NCBI RefSeq assembly: GCF_003149185.1
Contig: NZ_QGDO01000003.1
Coordinates: 248,001-312,000, forward strand
Direction of reading: 5' to 3'
Origin: Sediminitomix flava
GTDB taxonomy: Bacteria; Bacteroidota; Bacteroidia; Cytophagales; Flammeovirgaceae
DNA length: 64,000 bases
Made by a program: the position numbers and the translations under genes. Below, piece after piece: positions 9,938 to 23,700 of this stretch (positions within the stretch are counted from its first letter, which is position 1; each line of letters starts with the position of its first letter). The notes beneath the pieces are model-generated. The model saw only the letters and a list, made by a program, of their open reading frames with translations. It made no database searches and was not told the origin of the DNA.

Positions 9938-11605
9938 ATGGTTATCAAAAGAAGTATTTTATTCCTACTCGTATATGTTTTCTTAAATAATGTAGGTCAA
10001 GCTCAGACTAAGCCAAGTGGAGAGGGAACATTTTCAAATCCATTTCAAATAGAAGAACTTGATCATTTACGTTGGTTGGCTGAAGATGATAGTGAGTTTA
10101 CGGATGCTGAGAGGTGGGGGAAATATTACCAATTGATTGCCGATATTGATGCAAGTGCTACTAATGATGGGGGACAAGGTTTTACTCCCATTGGAAATAG
10201 TACAGATCAGTTTACAGGATCATTTGATGGACAGGCATATGTGATTTCAAATCTGTATATCAATAAACCAAGTTCAAATTACATAGGACTCTTTGGTTAT
10301 ATAGCAGCTGCAGGAAGAGTTAAAAACTTTGGATTAACGAATGTATCTATCATAGGGCAAAACTATGTTGGTGCGATAGCAGGTAGAAATGAAGGAACAG
10401 TAAAGAAAGTCTACTCTTCTGGTTCTGTAGAGGGAACAAATAAAACGATTGGGGGAATTGTGGGAGATAATGCGGTAAGTGGATCTTTAAAAAGAACGTA
10501 TTCATCGGCTAGTGTAAAAGGAGTAAAAAATGTAGGAGGACTTATTGGAGGAAATTTTGGTTCTGCAGTTATAGAAGAAAGTTATTCAACAGGAGCTGTA
10601 GATCCTACAGGGACTGATATCGGAGGTTTAGTTGGGAAAAATAATTCTAGTGTAGCTGTCAGTAGTTCATATTGGGATATTGAAACGTCTGGTTTAGGTA
10701 CTTCAGCAGGTTTGGATGAAACGTTATATGGTTTGACAACTTTAGAATTTGCCGATGCTTCTAATTTTTCATCTTGGGATTTTGATAGTAATTGGACATT
10801 GGCTACCTATAACATTGTAGATGGTTCAACTACTCGTCCTCATATTTTCATGTATACCATTACGGTGAGTCAAGGAGAAAATGGAGAAGTTAGTCCTTCT
10901 ACTGTTTCCTTATATAAAAGAGCATCGCAAACTTTTTCAATTATACCTGATACTAATTTTGAGATTTTAGAATTGAAAGTTGATGGCGATGTTGTACCTT
11001 CAGACTTGTCATATACATTCTCAGATATTGAATCAGACCATACTTTAGAGGTTACTTTTTATAATCCTTCAGGAACATTACCTGTACAATTAGTATATTT
11101 CGGGGGGAAAGTAGTCGATGAAAACATAAACTTAAACTGGACTACCGCAACAGAAACCGATAATTTGAGTTTTACGGTAGAGCGCAGTACTGATGGGGTA
11201 AATTTTAAAGCCTTAGGGAAGATCAATGGGCAGGGTAATTCTTTAAATATACATGAGTATACTTATACCGATCAGATGCCTTACATGGGTGATAACTTTT
11301 ACAGATTAAAAACAACAGATTTTAGAAATAGAATTGAATATTCAAGCGTCATATATATTCAACACATATTAGAACAACACACTTTAAAAATAATGCCTAA
11401 TCCAAGTTATGGAAAGTTCAAAATAATACATTCAGGAGTTTCTAATTTACAAATCCTGAATTTGGAAGGGCAGGTTATAGATGAACTAAAAGACAATACT
11501 TCAAACTTTATTCACATAGAATTAGCAGATAAGTACAAGGGACTCTTTTTAATTAGGTATTTTTTTAGAGGTCAATTTTACACGAAGAAGTTGGTCATCA
11601 ATTAA
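9938..11605 (+). CDS. GLUG-motif and InlB-type-repeat protein with T9SS sorting domain (short form)
   Basis: Start 9938 gives a signal peptide ending at GQAQ; the in-frame ATG at 9896 is less likely. The 555-residue protein begins with the module also found in its giant neighbour: DPY/NPF-Q-I-x-x-L-x-x-LRWL, RWGKYY, NIDAS-like, PIG, then a string of GLUG motifs (GLFG, VGAIAGRN, GGIVGDN, GGLIGGN, GGLVGKN) and a YWDIETSG segment (to about residue 310). One InlB B-repeat-like domain follows (about 315-385), then the LPVQLVYFGG...LNWTTATE...ERS domain common in T9SS cargo, and a sorting domain with MPNPSYG. It is likely a surface-exposed, non-enzymatic adhesin or glycan binder. It carries one unit where the neighbour carries ten, and has a similarly built promoter. 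Confidence 0.85.
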   Translation: MVIKRSILFLLVYVFLNNVGQAQTKPSGEGTFSNPFQIEELDHLRWLAEDDSEFTDAERWGKYYQLIADIDASATNDGGQGFTPIGNSTDQFTGSFDGQAYVISNLYINKPSSNYIGLFGYIAAAGRVKNFGLTNVSIIGQNYVGAIAGRNEGTVKKVYSSGSVEGTNKTIGGIVGDNAVSGSLKRTYSSASVKGVKNVGGLIGGNFGSAVIEESYSTGAVDPTGTDIGGLVGKNNSSVAVSSSYWDIETSGLGTSAGLDETLYGLTTLEFADASNFSSWDFDSNWTLATYNIVDGSTTRPHIFMYTITVSQGENGEVSPSTVSLYKRASQTFSIIPDTNFEILELKVDGDVVPSDLSYTFSDIESDHTLEVTFYNPSGTLPVQLVYFGGKVVDENINLNWTTATETDNLSFTVERSTDGVNFKALGKINGQGNSLNIHEYTYTDQMPYMGDNFYRLKTTDFRNRIEYSSVIYIQHILEQHTLKIMPNPSYGKFKIIHSGVSNLQILNLEGQVIDELKDNTSNFIHIELADKYKGLFLIRYFFRGQFYTKKLVIN

Positions 11606-11641
11606 AATATCCTTCAAAATCAATCAGAAATACACTTTTTA

Positions 11642-11704
11642 GATATTTCCCCTCTGAAATTAAAAATATGACCCCTTAGTGCGGTTTAAAGACTCCTAGC
11701 TTTG
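11642..11704 (+). promoter_or_regulatory. Bipartite CCC regulatory site plus perfect -7 element upstream of the giant GLUG gene
   Basis: ATATTTCCCC (CCCC 11649-11652) and ATATGACCCC (CCCC 11672-11675) form a direct repeat of ATATnnCCCC spaced 23 bp. The second copy ends 22 bp before TAGCTTTG (11697-11704), a perfect match to TAnnTTTG. The start codon is 63 bp downstream. This is the copy in which the two halves are most clearly the same word. No terminator hairpin was seen between the short GLUG stop (11605) and this site, so read-through is also possible. Confidence 0.7.
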
Positions 11705-11767
11705 ATTTAGAATTTAAATGTATCGTTTACAATTGTTAAGTCTTAGCGCCTATATAGATTTTTTACC

Positions 11768-14700
11768 ATGAGAAATTTTATACTACTCATATTAATTCTT
11801 CAATTTTCGAGCTTGAACTTGTTTGCTCAACAGCAGCCAAGCTTGGGAAGTGGAACATTAGAAGATCCATATCAGATTGAAAACTTAGCTCATTTAAGAT
11901 GGCTTTCTGAAGGTGGAAGTGATGGAACTAGCGAATCTGAAAGATGGGCATCTCATTATATTCTGACAGCAAATATTGATGCTTCTGAAACAAGTTCATG
12001 GAACTCGGGAGTAGGCTTTAAGCCCATAGGAAACGACACCCAGAATTTTACTGGAACATTTAATGGACAAGAAAATGTGATCAGTGGTCTGACCATTAAA
12101 AGACCTGCTGAAAAATATATCGGTTTGTTCGGCTTCCTTTCCGTGGGTGGTGTGGTAGAGCATTTAGGTTTGATAGATGTCAACACTGAAGGAGCTAATT
12201 TTACGGCTGGTTTAGTCGCAAAAAATAAAGGCGGTACGATATCAAAATGTTATGTGAGTGGCTCTGTAACTTCAACCGCAAAGCATATTGGAGGTTTAGT
12301 TGGAGATAATGCTTCTGATGGTAGTAATATAGGTACTGTGAGTCAATCATATTCTTTTACGAGTGTTACTGGTAATGAAAATGTAGGGGGACTAGTAGGA
12401 AGAAATAATACTAATTCAATCATTCAAGAATCATATGCAGTAGGATTGATCTCTGGGAATGCGAAATTTGGAGGTTTACTTGGTCTTAACTATGGAACTA
12501 TTGAAGATTCATTTTGGGATACTGATGTTTCGGGTATAAGTACTCCTATTGATACAGAAGTAGGTTTAACTACAGCTGAATTTGGGAATGCTTCGAATTT
12601 TTCAACATGGAACTTCACATCCGTATGGACTTTATCTACAGAAATTCTGGATATCAATGTCCGTCCTTATCTGTTTATCGTTCCTACAGTTGTAGAGCAC
12701 GATATTACTGTGAATACTGGTGCAAATGGAAGTATAAGTCCAGAAACTTCGACCGTGCTGGATGGCGAGGATGCAACGTTTTCAATCACTGCAGCAGTAG
12801 GCTATGAGATTTCAGGTGTATTGGTTGATGGTGTAAGTGTAGGGGCTGTGGAAAGTTATACTTTCGAAAATGTAACTACTGATCATACACTTTCAGCAAG
12901 CTTTGTCAAGTCTGTATATACAATCACAGTAACCTCAGGCAATCATGGTCAGATTAGTCCAAGTACAGCGAGTATTTCTTTTGATGAGGAGGTGACGTTT
13001 AGTATCACTGCAGATGTAGAATATGAAGTGTATTCAGTTCTTGTAAATGGAGTAGATCAAGACGCTATAACGACATATAAGTTTAGTGATATTTTCGAAG
13101 ATCAAAGCATTGAAGCTATTTTCATAAAATCGGGTTTGACAGTAGCAACTGTACCAACAGGAACAGGAGATATAGCAGACCCTTATCAGATCAGTACACT
13201 TTCAGAATTGAGGTGGCTTTCTGAGGGAATTGATGGCGGTATGACTGATGCAGATCGTTGGAACAAACATTATGTTTTAACATCAAATATCGATGCTTCA
13301 GAGACTGAGCATTGGAATTTGGAATCGGGCTTTAGGCCAATAGGAAATAATGGGAATGGTCTGAAATTCTTTGGTAGTTTTGATGGTCAAGAACATGTTA
13401 TTTCAAATCTTACGATAGATAGATCAACTGAAAAATATATTGGTTTATTTGGTTACTTGAAGGATGGTGCAGAAGTAAAGAATTTAGGTTTAATCGATGT
13501 TTCCATTTCAGGACAAAATTTTACGGGAGGTCTTATTGGTAAAAATGAGAAATCAACTGTAAGTCAGTGTTATGTGAGTGGTTCAATCACTTCAACAAAT
13601 AAAACTGTAGGAGGACTTGTAGGAGATAATGCAAATGAAGCTTTGGTTTCAAAATCTTATTCTTTTGCAGATGTAAGTGGAGTAACTAATGTAGGAGGAA
13701 TTGTAGGAGGAAATTATAGCTCAAGTAGCATATCTGAATGTTATGCTGTAGGATATGTAACAGGAACTACAGCCCTTGGTGGTTTGATAGGATTGAATAA
13801 TTCTGGCTTATCATTCACTGATTCTTATTGGGATATTGAAACAACGAATCAGTCTATTTCAGCAGGTTCTGATGAAAGTTTATTTGGTTTAACAACGGCT
13901 GAATTTTCAGATGCTACACAATTCATTGATTGGGATTTTACTTCTGACTGGGCAATCTATTCAACAACTTTGGATGCTAATCCACGTCCTTACCTTTTTA
14001 TTGACAGATTTACAGTAAGTGTAACAGAAAATGTAGGTGGAAGTATTTCACCTAGTACTACTGAATTTCTAAAAGGTGAAAATCAAATCTTTACGATAGA
14101 GGCAGCTACAGGTTATGAAGTAGCAGATGTTTTGGTAGATGGAGCAAGTGTTGGGGTAGTAGAGAGTTATACTTTTAATGATATTTCAACGGATCATACA
14201 ATCTCTGCTACTTTTGAGAAAGTACTTTATACGATTACAGCAACTGTAGGTGATCATGGTCAGATAAGCCCAAGTTCTGCAAGTTTATATTTTGATGAAG
14301 AGATAACTTTTACGATAACTCCTGATTTAGAATATGAAGTGTATTCAGTTCTTGTGAATGGAGAAGATCAAGGTGCTATCACAAGCTATACTTTTAGAGA
14401 TATTTATGAAGGTCAGAGTATTGAGGTTACTTTCATAAAGTCTGGTTTGACTGAAGCTACTATTCCAACAGGAACAGGAGACATATCAGACCCTTATCAG
14501 ATTAGTAATCTTTCAGAATTAAGATGGCTGTCTGAGGGAATTGATAGCGGTATGACTGATGCAGATCGTTGGAATAAACATTATGTTTTAACATCAAATA
14601 TCGATGCTTCGGAAACAGTACATTGGAATTCAAATCTAGGTTTTAGACCGATTGGAAATGATACTGATAATTTTAGTGGAAGTTTCGATGGGCAAGAGTT

Positions 14701-17700
14701 TGTGATAGACGGACTTACAATGGTACGAAGTGATGAGAAGTTTGTAGGTCTGTTTGGTGTAATATCGAGTGGAGAAGTCCAAAATCTTGGATTGACTTCT
14801 GTGGATATAGAGGGAAAGAATGCGGTAGGTAGTATTGCAGGGAAACTTGATGGTGCGAATATAGAAAGTTCTTATGCGAGTGGATCAGTTCAGATAACAA
14901 CAAAAAATGGAGGAGGATTAGTCGGTAGTATGACTAATGGCTCTATACTTGAGAAAGCATATTCATTTGTAAATGTTGATGGTCTCACAAATACAGGTGG
15001 TTTGGTTGGTGCCAATTATGGTTCAACAATACGAGAGAGTTATGCAGTAGGAAGTGTGTTGAGCACAGAAGCTTCAGTAGGAGGATTAGCAGGTTTAGCA
15101 GACGGTTCATCGCTAGTAGAAACCTCATATTGGGATGTTGAGACAACAACTCAATCAATTTCATCTGGATCAGATGAAAGTTTATTTGGTTTAACAACGG
15201 CTGAATTTTCAGATGCTACACAATTCATTGATTGGGATTTTACTTCTGACTGGGCAATCTATTCAACAACTTTGGATGCTAATCCACGTCCTTACCTTTT
15301 TATTGACAGATTTACAGTAAGTGTAACAGAAAATGTAGGTGGAAGTATTTCACCTGGTACTACTGAATTTCTAAAAGGTGAAAATCAAATCTTTACGATA
15401 GAGGCAGATGCAGGTTATGAAGTAGCAGATGTTTTAGTAAATGGAGCAAGTATTGGGGTAGTAGAGAGTTATACTTTTAATGATATTTCCTCGGATCATA
15501 CAATCTCAGCTACTTTTGAGAAAGTACTTTATACGATTACAGCAACTGCAGGTGATCATGGTCAGATAAGCCCAAGTTCTGCAAGTTTATATTTTGATGA
15601 AGAGGTAACTTTTACGATAACTCCTGATTTAGAATATGAAGTTTATTCAGTTCTTGTGAATGGAGAAGACCAAGGTGTGAACACGACCTATACTTTTAGA
15701 GATATTTATGAAGGTCAGAGCATTGAGGTTATTTTCATAAAGTCTGGATTGATTGAAGCTACTATTCCAACAGGAGCAGGAGACATATCAGACCCTTATC
15801 AGATTAGTAATCTTTCAGAATTAAGATGGCTGTCTGAGGGAATTGATAGCGGTATGACTGATACAGACCGTTGGAACAAACATTATGTTTTAACATCAAA
15901 TATCGATGCTTCGGAAACAGTACATTGGAATTCAAATCTAGGTTTTAGACCGATTGGAAATGATACTGATAATTTTAGTGGAAGTTTCAATGGACAAGAG
16001 TTTGTGATAGACGGACTTACGCTTGCACGAGGTGATGAGAAGTTTGTAGGTTTGTTTGGTGTAATATCGAGTGGACAAGTCCAAAATCTTGGATTGACTT
16101 CTGTGGATATAGAAGGGAAAAATGCGGTAGGTAGTATTGCAGGAAAACTTGATGGTGCAAATATAGAAAGTTCTTATGCGAGTGGATCAGTTCAGATAAT
16201 AACAAAAAATGGAGGAGGATTAGTCGGTAGTATGACTAATGGCTCTGTACTTGAGAAAGCATATTCATTTGTAAATGTTGATGGTCTCACAAATACAGGT
16301 GGTTTGGTTGGTGCCAATTATGGTTCAACAATACGAGAGAGTTATGCAGTAGGAAGTGTGTTGAGTACAGAAGCTTCAGTAGGAGGATTAGCCGGTTTAG
16401 CAGACGGTTCATCGCTAGTAGAAAATTCGTATTGGGATATTGAGACAACAACTCAATCAAATTCATTTGGATCAGATGAAAGTTTATTTGGTTTAATAAC
16501 AGCTGAGTTTTCAGATGCTACACAATTCATTGATTGGGATTTTACTTCTGACTGGGCAATCTATTCAACAGCATTAGATGCTAATCCACGTCCTTACCTT
16601 TTTATTGATAGATTTACAGTAAGTGTAACAGAAAATGTAGGTGGAAGTATTTCACCTGGTACTACTGAATTTCTAAAAGGTGAGAATCAAATCTTTACGA
16701 TTGAGGCAGATGCAGGTTATGAAGTAGCAGATGTTTTGGTAGATGGAGCAAGTGTTGGCGTAGTAGAGAGTTATACTTTTAATGATATTTCAACGGATCA
16801 TACCATCTCAGCAACTTTTGAGAAAGTACCTTATACGATTACAGCAACTGCAGGTGATCATGGTCAGATAAGCCCAAGTTCTGCAAGTTTATATTTTGAT
16901 GAAGAGGTAACTTTTACGATAACTCCTGATTTAGAATATGAAGTTTATTCAGTTCTTGTGAATGGAGAAGAACAAGGTGCTATCACAAGCTATACTTTTA
17001 GAGATATTTATGAAGATCAGAGTATTGAGGTTATTTTTATAAAGTCTGGATTGGCTGAAGCTACTATTCCAACAGGAACAGGAGATATAACAGACCCTTA
17101 TCATATTAGTAATCTTTCAGAATTAAGATGGCTGTCTGAGGGAATTGATGGCGGTATGACTGATACAGATCGTTGGAGCAAGCACTATATTTTGACATCA
17201 AATATCGATGCTTCGGAAACAGTACATTGGAATTTTGATCTAGGATTTAACCCGATTGGAAATGATACTGATAATTTTAGTGGAAGTTTCAATGGGCAAG
17301 AATTCAAAATTGAAGGTCTATCAATAAACCGTATAGATGATAAATTTGTAGGTTTATTTGGTGTTTTATCAAATGCAGAAGTTCAAAACTTAGGTCTTAC
17401 AGAGGTAAATATTATCGGTAAGAATGCAGTGGGAGCATTAGCAGGTAAAGCAGAATCTACAACTATTTATACTTCTTATGCAAGTGGGGAGTTATTGGCT
17501 ACTACTAAAAATGGAGGTGGTTTAGTCGGAAGTATGACTGCTGGCTCAATTCTGCAAAAATCATATTCTTTTGTAAATGTAGAAGGACTAACAAATACAG
17601 GAGGATTAGTTGGTGCAAACTACGGCTCTACAATTGATGAATGTTATGCAGTAGGTTCTGTCGTGAGTTCTGAGAATTCTAAAGGAGGAATAGTTGGTTT

Positions 17701-20700
17701 GGCTGATGGTTCTTCAATGATCACAAATACATTCTGGGATACAGAAACTTCTAGTATTACATCTGCGAAAAGTACTGAAGTAGGTTTAGCAACAATTGAT
17801 TTTTCTGATTCTTCAAATTTTGTGGATTGGGATTTTTCTTCTGATTGGGCAATTTATACCACAAATTTGAATGCGAACCCTCGTCCTTATTTGTTTATCG
17901 ATAGATACACGGTTAGTGTGAGTTCAGGTTTAGGTGGCCGTATATCACCAACGTCAAGTACTGTGGTAGAAAATGGAAATCAAACTTTTACAATAGTGGC
18001 TGATGCAGGCTACATATTATCTGATGTATTAGTTGATGGTTCAAGTGTTGGTGCTGTAGAAAGTTATACTTTCGAGAATGTAACAGGAGATCATACAATA
18101 TCAGCTAGTTTCGAAAAAGAACTTTATACAATAACTGCATCAGCTGGAAGTAATGGTCAAATTAGTCCAAGTACAGAAAGCATTTATTTTGACGAAGAGA
18201 AAACGTTTACAATATCAGCAGATTTAGGCTTTGAAGTCTATTCAGTGTCTGTCAATGGTGTTGACCAAGGCGCAATTACCGAATATACTTTTAGAGATAT
18301 TTATGAAAATCAGAATATTGAAGCTGTTTTTATCAGATCAGCAGTAGCACCTACAGGAAATGGTACTTTTACTGATCCGTATCTGATTAGTTCACTTGCA
18401 GGCTTACGTTGGTTATCAGAAAATACTGATGATGTCGACCGTTTGACAAAACATTATGTTTTAACAGATACAATAGATGCTTCAGAAACCTTAGATTGGC
18501 ATAATGGGAAAGGTTTTGTTCCAATAGGAGATGGTACTCATGCTTTTACAGGGAGTTTTAATGGGCAGACTAACCTTATTCAAGGGCTTGTAATTAATAG
18601 AGAAAATGAAGAATCTATTGGTTTATTTGGTCATTTAAAAGACGGTGCAAAAGTTAGAAGTATAGGATTAGTAGACTCGAACATCAAAGGGAAAAAGTTT
18701 GTTGGAGGTATTGCCGGTAAAAGTGAGGCATCTAGTATTGAGCAATGTTTTGTGACAGGAAAGGTAGAGGCAACGGATAAAACAGTAGGGAGTTTAGTCG
18801 GAGATAACTTTTCAAATGCATTTATCTATCGCGCTTATTCACTTGCAGGAGTAATAGGTGATAGTAATGTTGGAGGACTTGTTGGAAGAAATACAACAGA
18901 AGCAATGATTAAAGAGTCTTTTGCTGTTGGTCAAGTAATAGCAAACAGCAAAGCTGGAGGACTAATAGGAATTAATTATGCTACAGTCTTAGACTCATAT
19001 TGGGACAAGGAAACAACAGGACAGTTGGTTTCATCGGGTTCTGATGAATCAATTTATGGTTTGAATACAGTAGAGTTTGCAGATTCGAACAATTTTCCAA
19101 CTTGGGATTTTGAACATGCTTGGGAAATCGGAATAGAGGAGTGGGATGTTGTTTCTCGACCATATCTATATACAAATCAAGCACAAGAATTTGTTATAGA
19201 TGTTATTAAAAATACTGAAGGGGTATATACTTATGAAAAAGTATTTCTTTTTAGAGGAGAAAGTTTAGAATTCAGATTAGGGCAGCGTCCTGGTTATGTG
19301 CTATCAAATCTTTTGGTAAATGGCGATAGTTTAGGTCCTTTAGGTAGCTATATTTTCAAAGAGGTAGAAGAGAATCATACAATTGAAGGTGAATTTGAAA
19401 GAGAGCTATATCAAATCACAGTACTTCCTACTGAACATGGAAGTATAGATTTAGGAAATACGGAAATTTATGTTGACGAAGAAAAAAACTTCCAATTTAC
19501 ACCAGAAGTTGGTTATGAGGTTTTTTCAATTTTAGTCAATGGAAAGGTAAAGTCACCAAGTGATTCTTATACTTTTTCAAATGTAACTAAAGATCAGACC
19601 CTTGAGGTGTTATTTACCAAGTCTGGATTAACTTTAGCTTCAGAGCCCGAGAATGGAGATGGATCAGTTGAAAACCCTTATGAGATTGGTACATTAGCAG
19701 AATTGAGATGGTTATCAGAAGGAGGGAATGGTGCACCAAAAAATTCTGTCCGTTGGGCAATGCATTATATTCTTACTGATACAATTAACGCAATAGAAAC
19801 ACGAGAGTGGAATGCAGGTTATGGTTTTACTCCGATAGGTGATGATAATAACAAGTTTAAAGGGACTTTTGACGGTCAAGGTAATTACATTGACAGTCTA
19901 TATATTCAGAGAGAAACGGGTAAAGTAGGACTTTTTGGTCAGATCAAAGAGGCTAAGATTAAACGTGTGAATTTAAGGAATGCCGAAATAGAAGGAAGTA
20001 GTGTTGTTGGAGGTTTAGTAGGAAAGGCATCTTGGTCTATTATCGAAAATGTATCTGTAACTGGAGGTATTTCAGCCGTAAGTAAAAGTGTTGGAGGAGT
20101 TGTCGGGGAGTTAACTGAGAATTCTGTTTTATTAAGAGCTTCATCTTTTGCATCTGTATATAGCCCAAAAAATGTAGGTGGTTTAGTCGGAGCAAATTAT
20201 TCATCAAGTTTAGTGCAAAGTTATGCTGTAGGTTTAGTGAATGGCTCTGACAAAACAGGAGGGCTTATTGGTATTGAAAATACAACAGCGACAGTATTAG
20301 ATTCATATTGGGATCGTGTAACAACAGGACAATTAGTTTCTGCAGGTTCTGATGATACTTCAGGTTTATCGACTGCAGATTTTGAAGTCGCTACAAATTT
20401 TGAGAATTGGAATTTTGTAGATGTTTGGAATATTGAGTTAAAGGACGAATTTAATAATACACCTCGACCATATTTATTATCGGTAGAGCCTTCTAATACT
20501 TATTCGATTACAGTAGTAGAAAGTGATAGTGGACAAATATCTCCAACAACTATTCAGTTGGCAGAAAATGAGCGCATGTCATTTAATATTGTTCCTAATA
20601 AAGGTTTTGAAATTGAGCAACTTAAAATAGATGGAGTAGATCAAGGTGTTTTGACAAAATATACCTTCGATGCAATTCAGTCTAACCATGAAATCGAGGC

Positions 20701-23700
20701 GAAATATAAAGAAGTTGTTTATAATATATCTTTGAGTTACTCTATAAATGGAACAGTAACAGAAAGTGATACAGAAACGCCTTTACAAATTACTTTTGAT
20801 GATTCTAGAACTTTCACTTTTATGCCTGAAGATGGTTATGAAGTTTCTTCTGTCTTAGTTAATGGAAAGGAGAAAGGTGTCGTAACAGAATATACATTTA
20901 CGGATGTTTTTGAAGATCAAACCTTAGAGGTGTTCTTTACAAAATCGGGCCTTACATTAGCTTCTATGCCGGCTAAGGGCTACGGAACAATTGATGATCC
21001 ATACCAAATTGAAACACTTTCAAATTTAAGGTGGCTATCGGAAGGAGGATCATCAACATCAAATGATTTGGCTAGTGGAAGTAGATACTTTTTATTGAGT
21101 AATGAAATTGATGAAAGTCAAAATACAAGTGAGCAACTAACAGGTAGGGATGTAAGTACAAAAGAACGCTGGAATAGCCATTACATTCTTATCGATAATA
21201 TTAATGCTTCGGGTAGCAAAGATTGGAATTCGGAATTAGGTTTTAGTCCGATTGGTACAGAAGACATACCTTTTAAAGGAACTTTCAATGGACAAGGTTT
21301 TACCATCGATTCTTTAGTTATTAATAGACCAAATGATAATAATATTGGACTATTTGGTTTTACTGAAGGAACTTATGTAGAACAAGTTGGTCTAACTAAT
21401 GTAAGTGTTACAGCTAATGCTTTTGTTGGTGGACTGGTAGGAAAAGTATATGGTTCGACGATTGAAAGAACGTATGTCTCAGGTAATATTTCTGTTACAG
21501 ATAAGAATGTCGGAGGATTAGTGGGAGAACTAAATAAAGGTTCTCTGATTCATAAATCGTATTCTTTGACAAATGTATTTGGAGCCAAAAATGTGGGAGG
21601 TCTTGTAGGGGCAGCATATACATCAGATGTTTTAGAAAGTTATGCTGTAGGTCAAGTTTTAGGATCTAGTAATACAGGAGGTTTAGTAGGAACTACAAAT
21701 TCTTCAGCTCAAATTCTAAAGTCATACTGGGACAAAGAGACGAGTAATCAGGCAAGTTCATCAGCTTCTGCAGATGCTTTTGGACTGATAACTTCTGAGT
21801 TTAATACCTCTTTGAGTTTTGAAGACTGGAATTTTGAGAATTCATGGAAGCTTGAGAATATCAGTTCATTAGACAGTGTCGCTCGTCCTCATTTATTCTT
21901 ACATGAGTCATTACCACTCTATACAATAGAAGTATTGGAAAGTGAAGGAGGGCAAATTAGAAGTAGAACTCTACAGATGAATCAGAGTGATTCCGTCAGA
22001 TTCAAAATACAAGCAGATGCAGGTTACCAGATCGCAGATGTATTGGTTGATGATGAAAGTCAAGGAGCTCTGTCTGCGTATACCTTTGTAGATGTAAATT
22101 CATCACAAACGATTTCAGCTACTTTTGATAAAATAGACTACACAATTACGTTTATTACTGATAAATATGGAAGTGTTGATTCAGGTGATACCACTATTCA
22201 ATTTGATGAAGTAAAGACCTTTAATTTTCTTCCTGAAGACGGCTATGAAGTGTATTCAGTTAAACTGAATGGGGAAGAACAATTGGTGTCAGAGTCATAT
22301 ACCTTCAAAAATATATTTGCCAATCAAACGCTAGAGGTCTTCTTTATCAAATCAGGATTGGCCGTTGCAACAGAACCAACAATGGGTACAGGAACAGACT
22401 CTGATCCTTATCAAATCAGTAATCTTTCAGAATTGCGATGGTTGTCTGAAGGTTTGGAAACAGGAATGTCTGATTCAGTCCGTTGGAGCAAGCACTATTT
22501 GGTTACAGAAAATATAGATGCGTCAGAGACATTCCACTGGAATTTGGAAGAAGGATTTTCACCGATCGGTACAGACAAAATACCATTTACAGGTAGTTTG
22601 AATGGTCAAGGTTTTGAGATTGATTCCCTGACAATTAATAGATCAGAAGGTAAACAAGTAGGATTGTTTGGTTTTGTGTCAGATGCTCACATTCATCAAT
22701 TAGGCTTAACAGATGTCTCACTTTTAGGTAAATCATCTATTGGAGGTCTAGCAGGTAAAGCTGTTGGCTCGATCATAGAACGAGTTTATGTAAGTGGAGA
22801 TTTAGAATCTACAGAGAAATCAATTGGTGGACTAATTGGAGAGATTGGTAAAAATACTTTTGTTCACCGAAGCTTTTCACTAGCCAATGTTACAGGAATT
22901 AGAAATGTCGGAGGACTTTTAGGAGCCTGTTACAATTCAAGTGTGCTAGAAAGTTATGCTGTAGGTAAAGTTTTAGGAGAAGAAAATAACGGCGGTTTAG
23001 TAGGGCAAGTAAACTCAACTGCCAAGGTTGAAAAGTCTTATTGGGATACAGAAACTACTCAGCAGACTGTATCAGCAGGTTCAAAAGCGAAGTTTGGATT
23101 GATTAGCGAGAACTTTGCAGCAGACAGTAGTTTCGTGGATTGGAACTTAGATGTAGTTTGGAGTCTAGAAACAGTTTCTGAATTGGATAGTTTGGTCAGG
23201 CCTTATTTATTCCGAGATGGAAATACGAATGTTCACTTTATCAGTGTAGCAGATAGTGTAGGAGGAAGTATAAGTCCGAGAAGCTTGAGTTTAACTGAAG
23301 GAGAAACAAGAGTTTATAAAATTAAAGCAGAAAATGGTTATCAGATTGTAGATGTGTTCGTCGACTCTGTAAGTCAAGGAGCTTTAAGTGAATATACTTT
23401 TGTAGAGGTTTCTTCTGCACATTCGATTTCAGCAAGTTTTGAGAAAATTCCTTATGAGATTACGGTAAATGTAGGAAACCATGGCGAGGTAGATTCGTCA
23501 AGTACGACGATTTTCTATGATGAAGTGAAGACCTTTAAGTTCACCGCAGATGAAGGTTATGAGGTTCATTCAGTCTATGTGAATGGTGAAGATTTGGGAG
23601 TGATTTCGGAATATACTTTCCAAGATATATTTGCTAATCAAACGCTTGAAGTCTTCTTTATCAAATCAGGATTGGCCGTAGCAACAGAGCCAACAATAGG

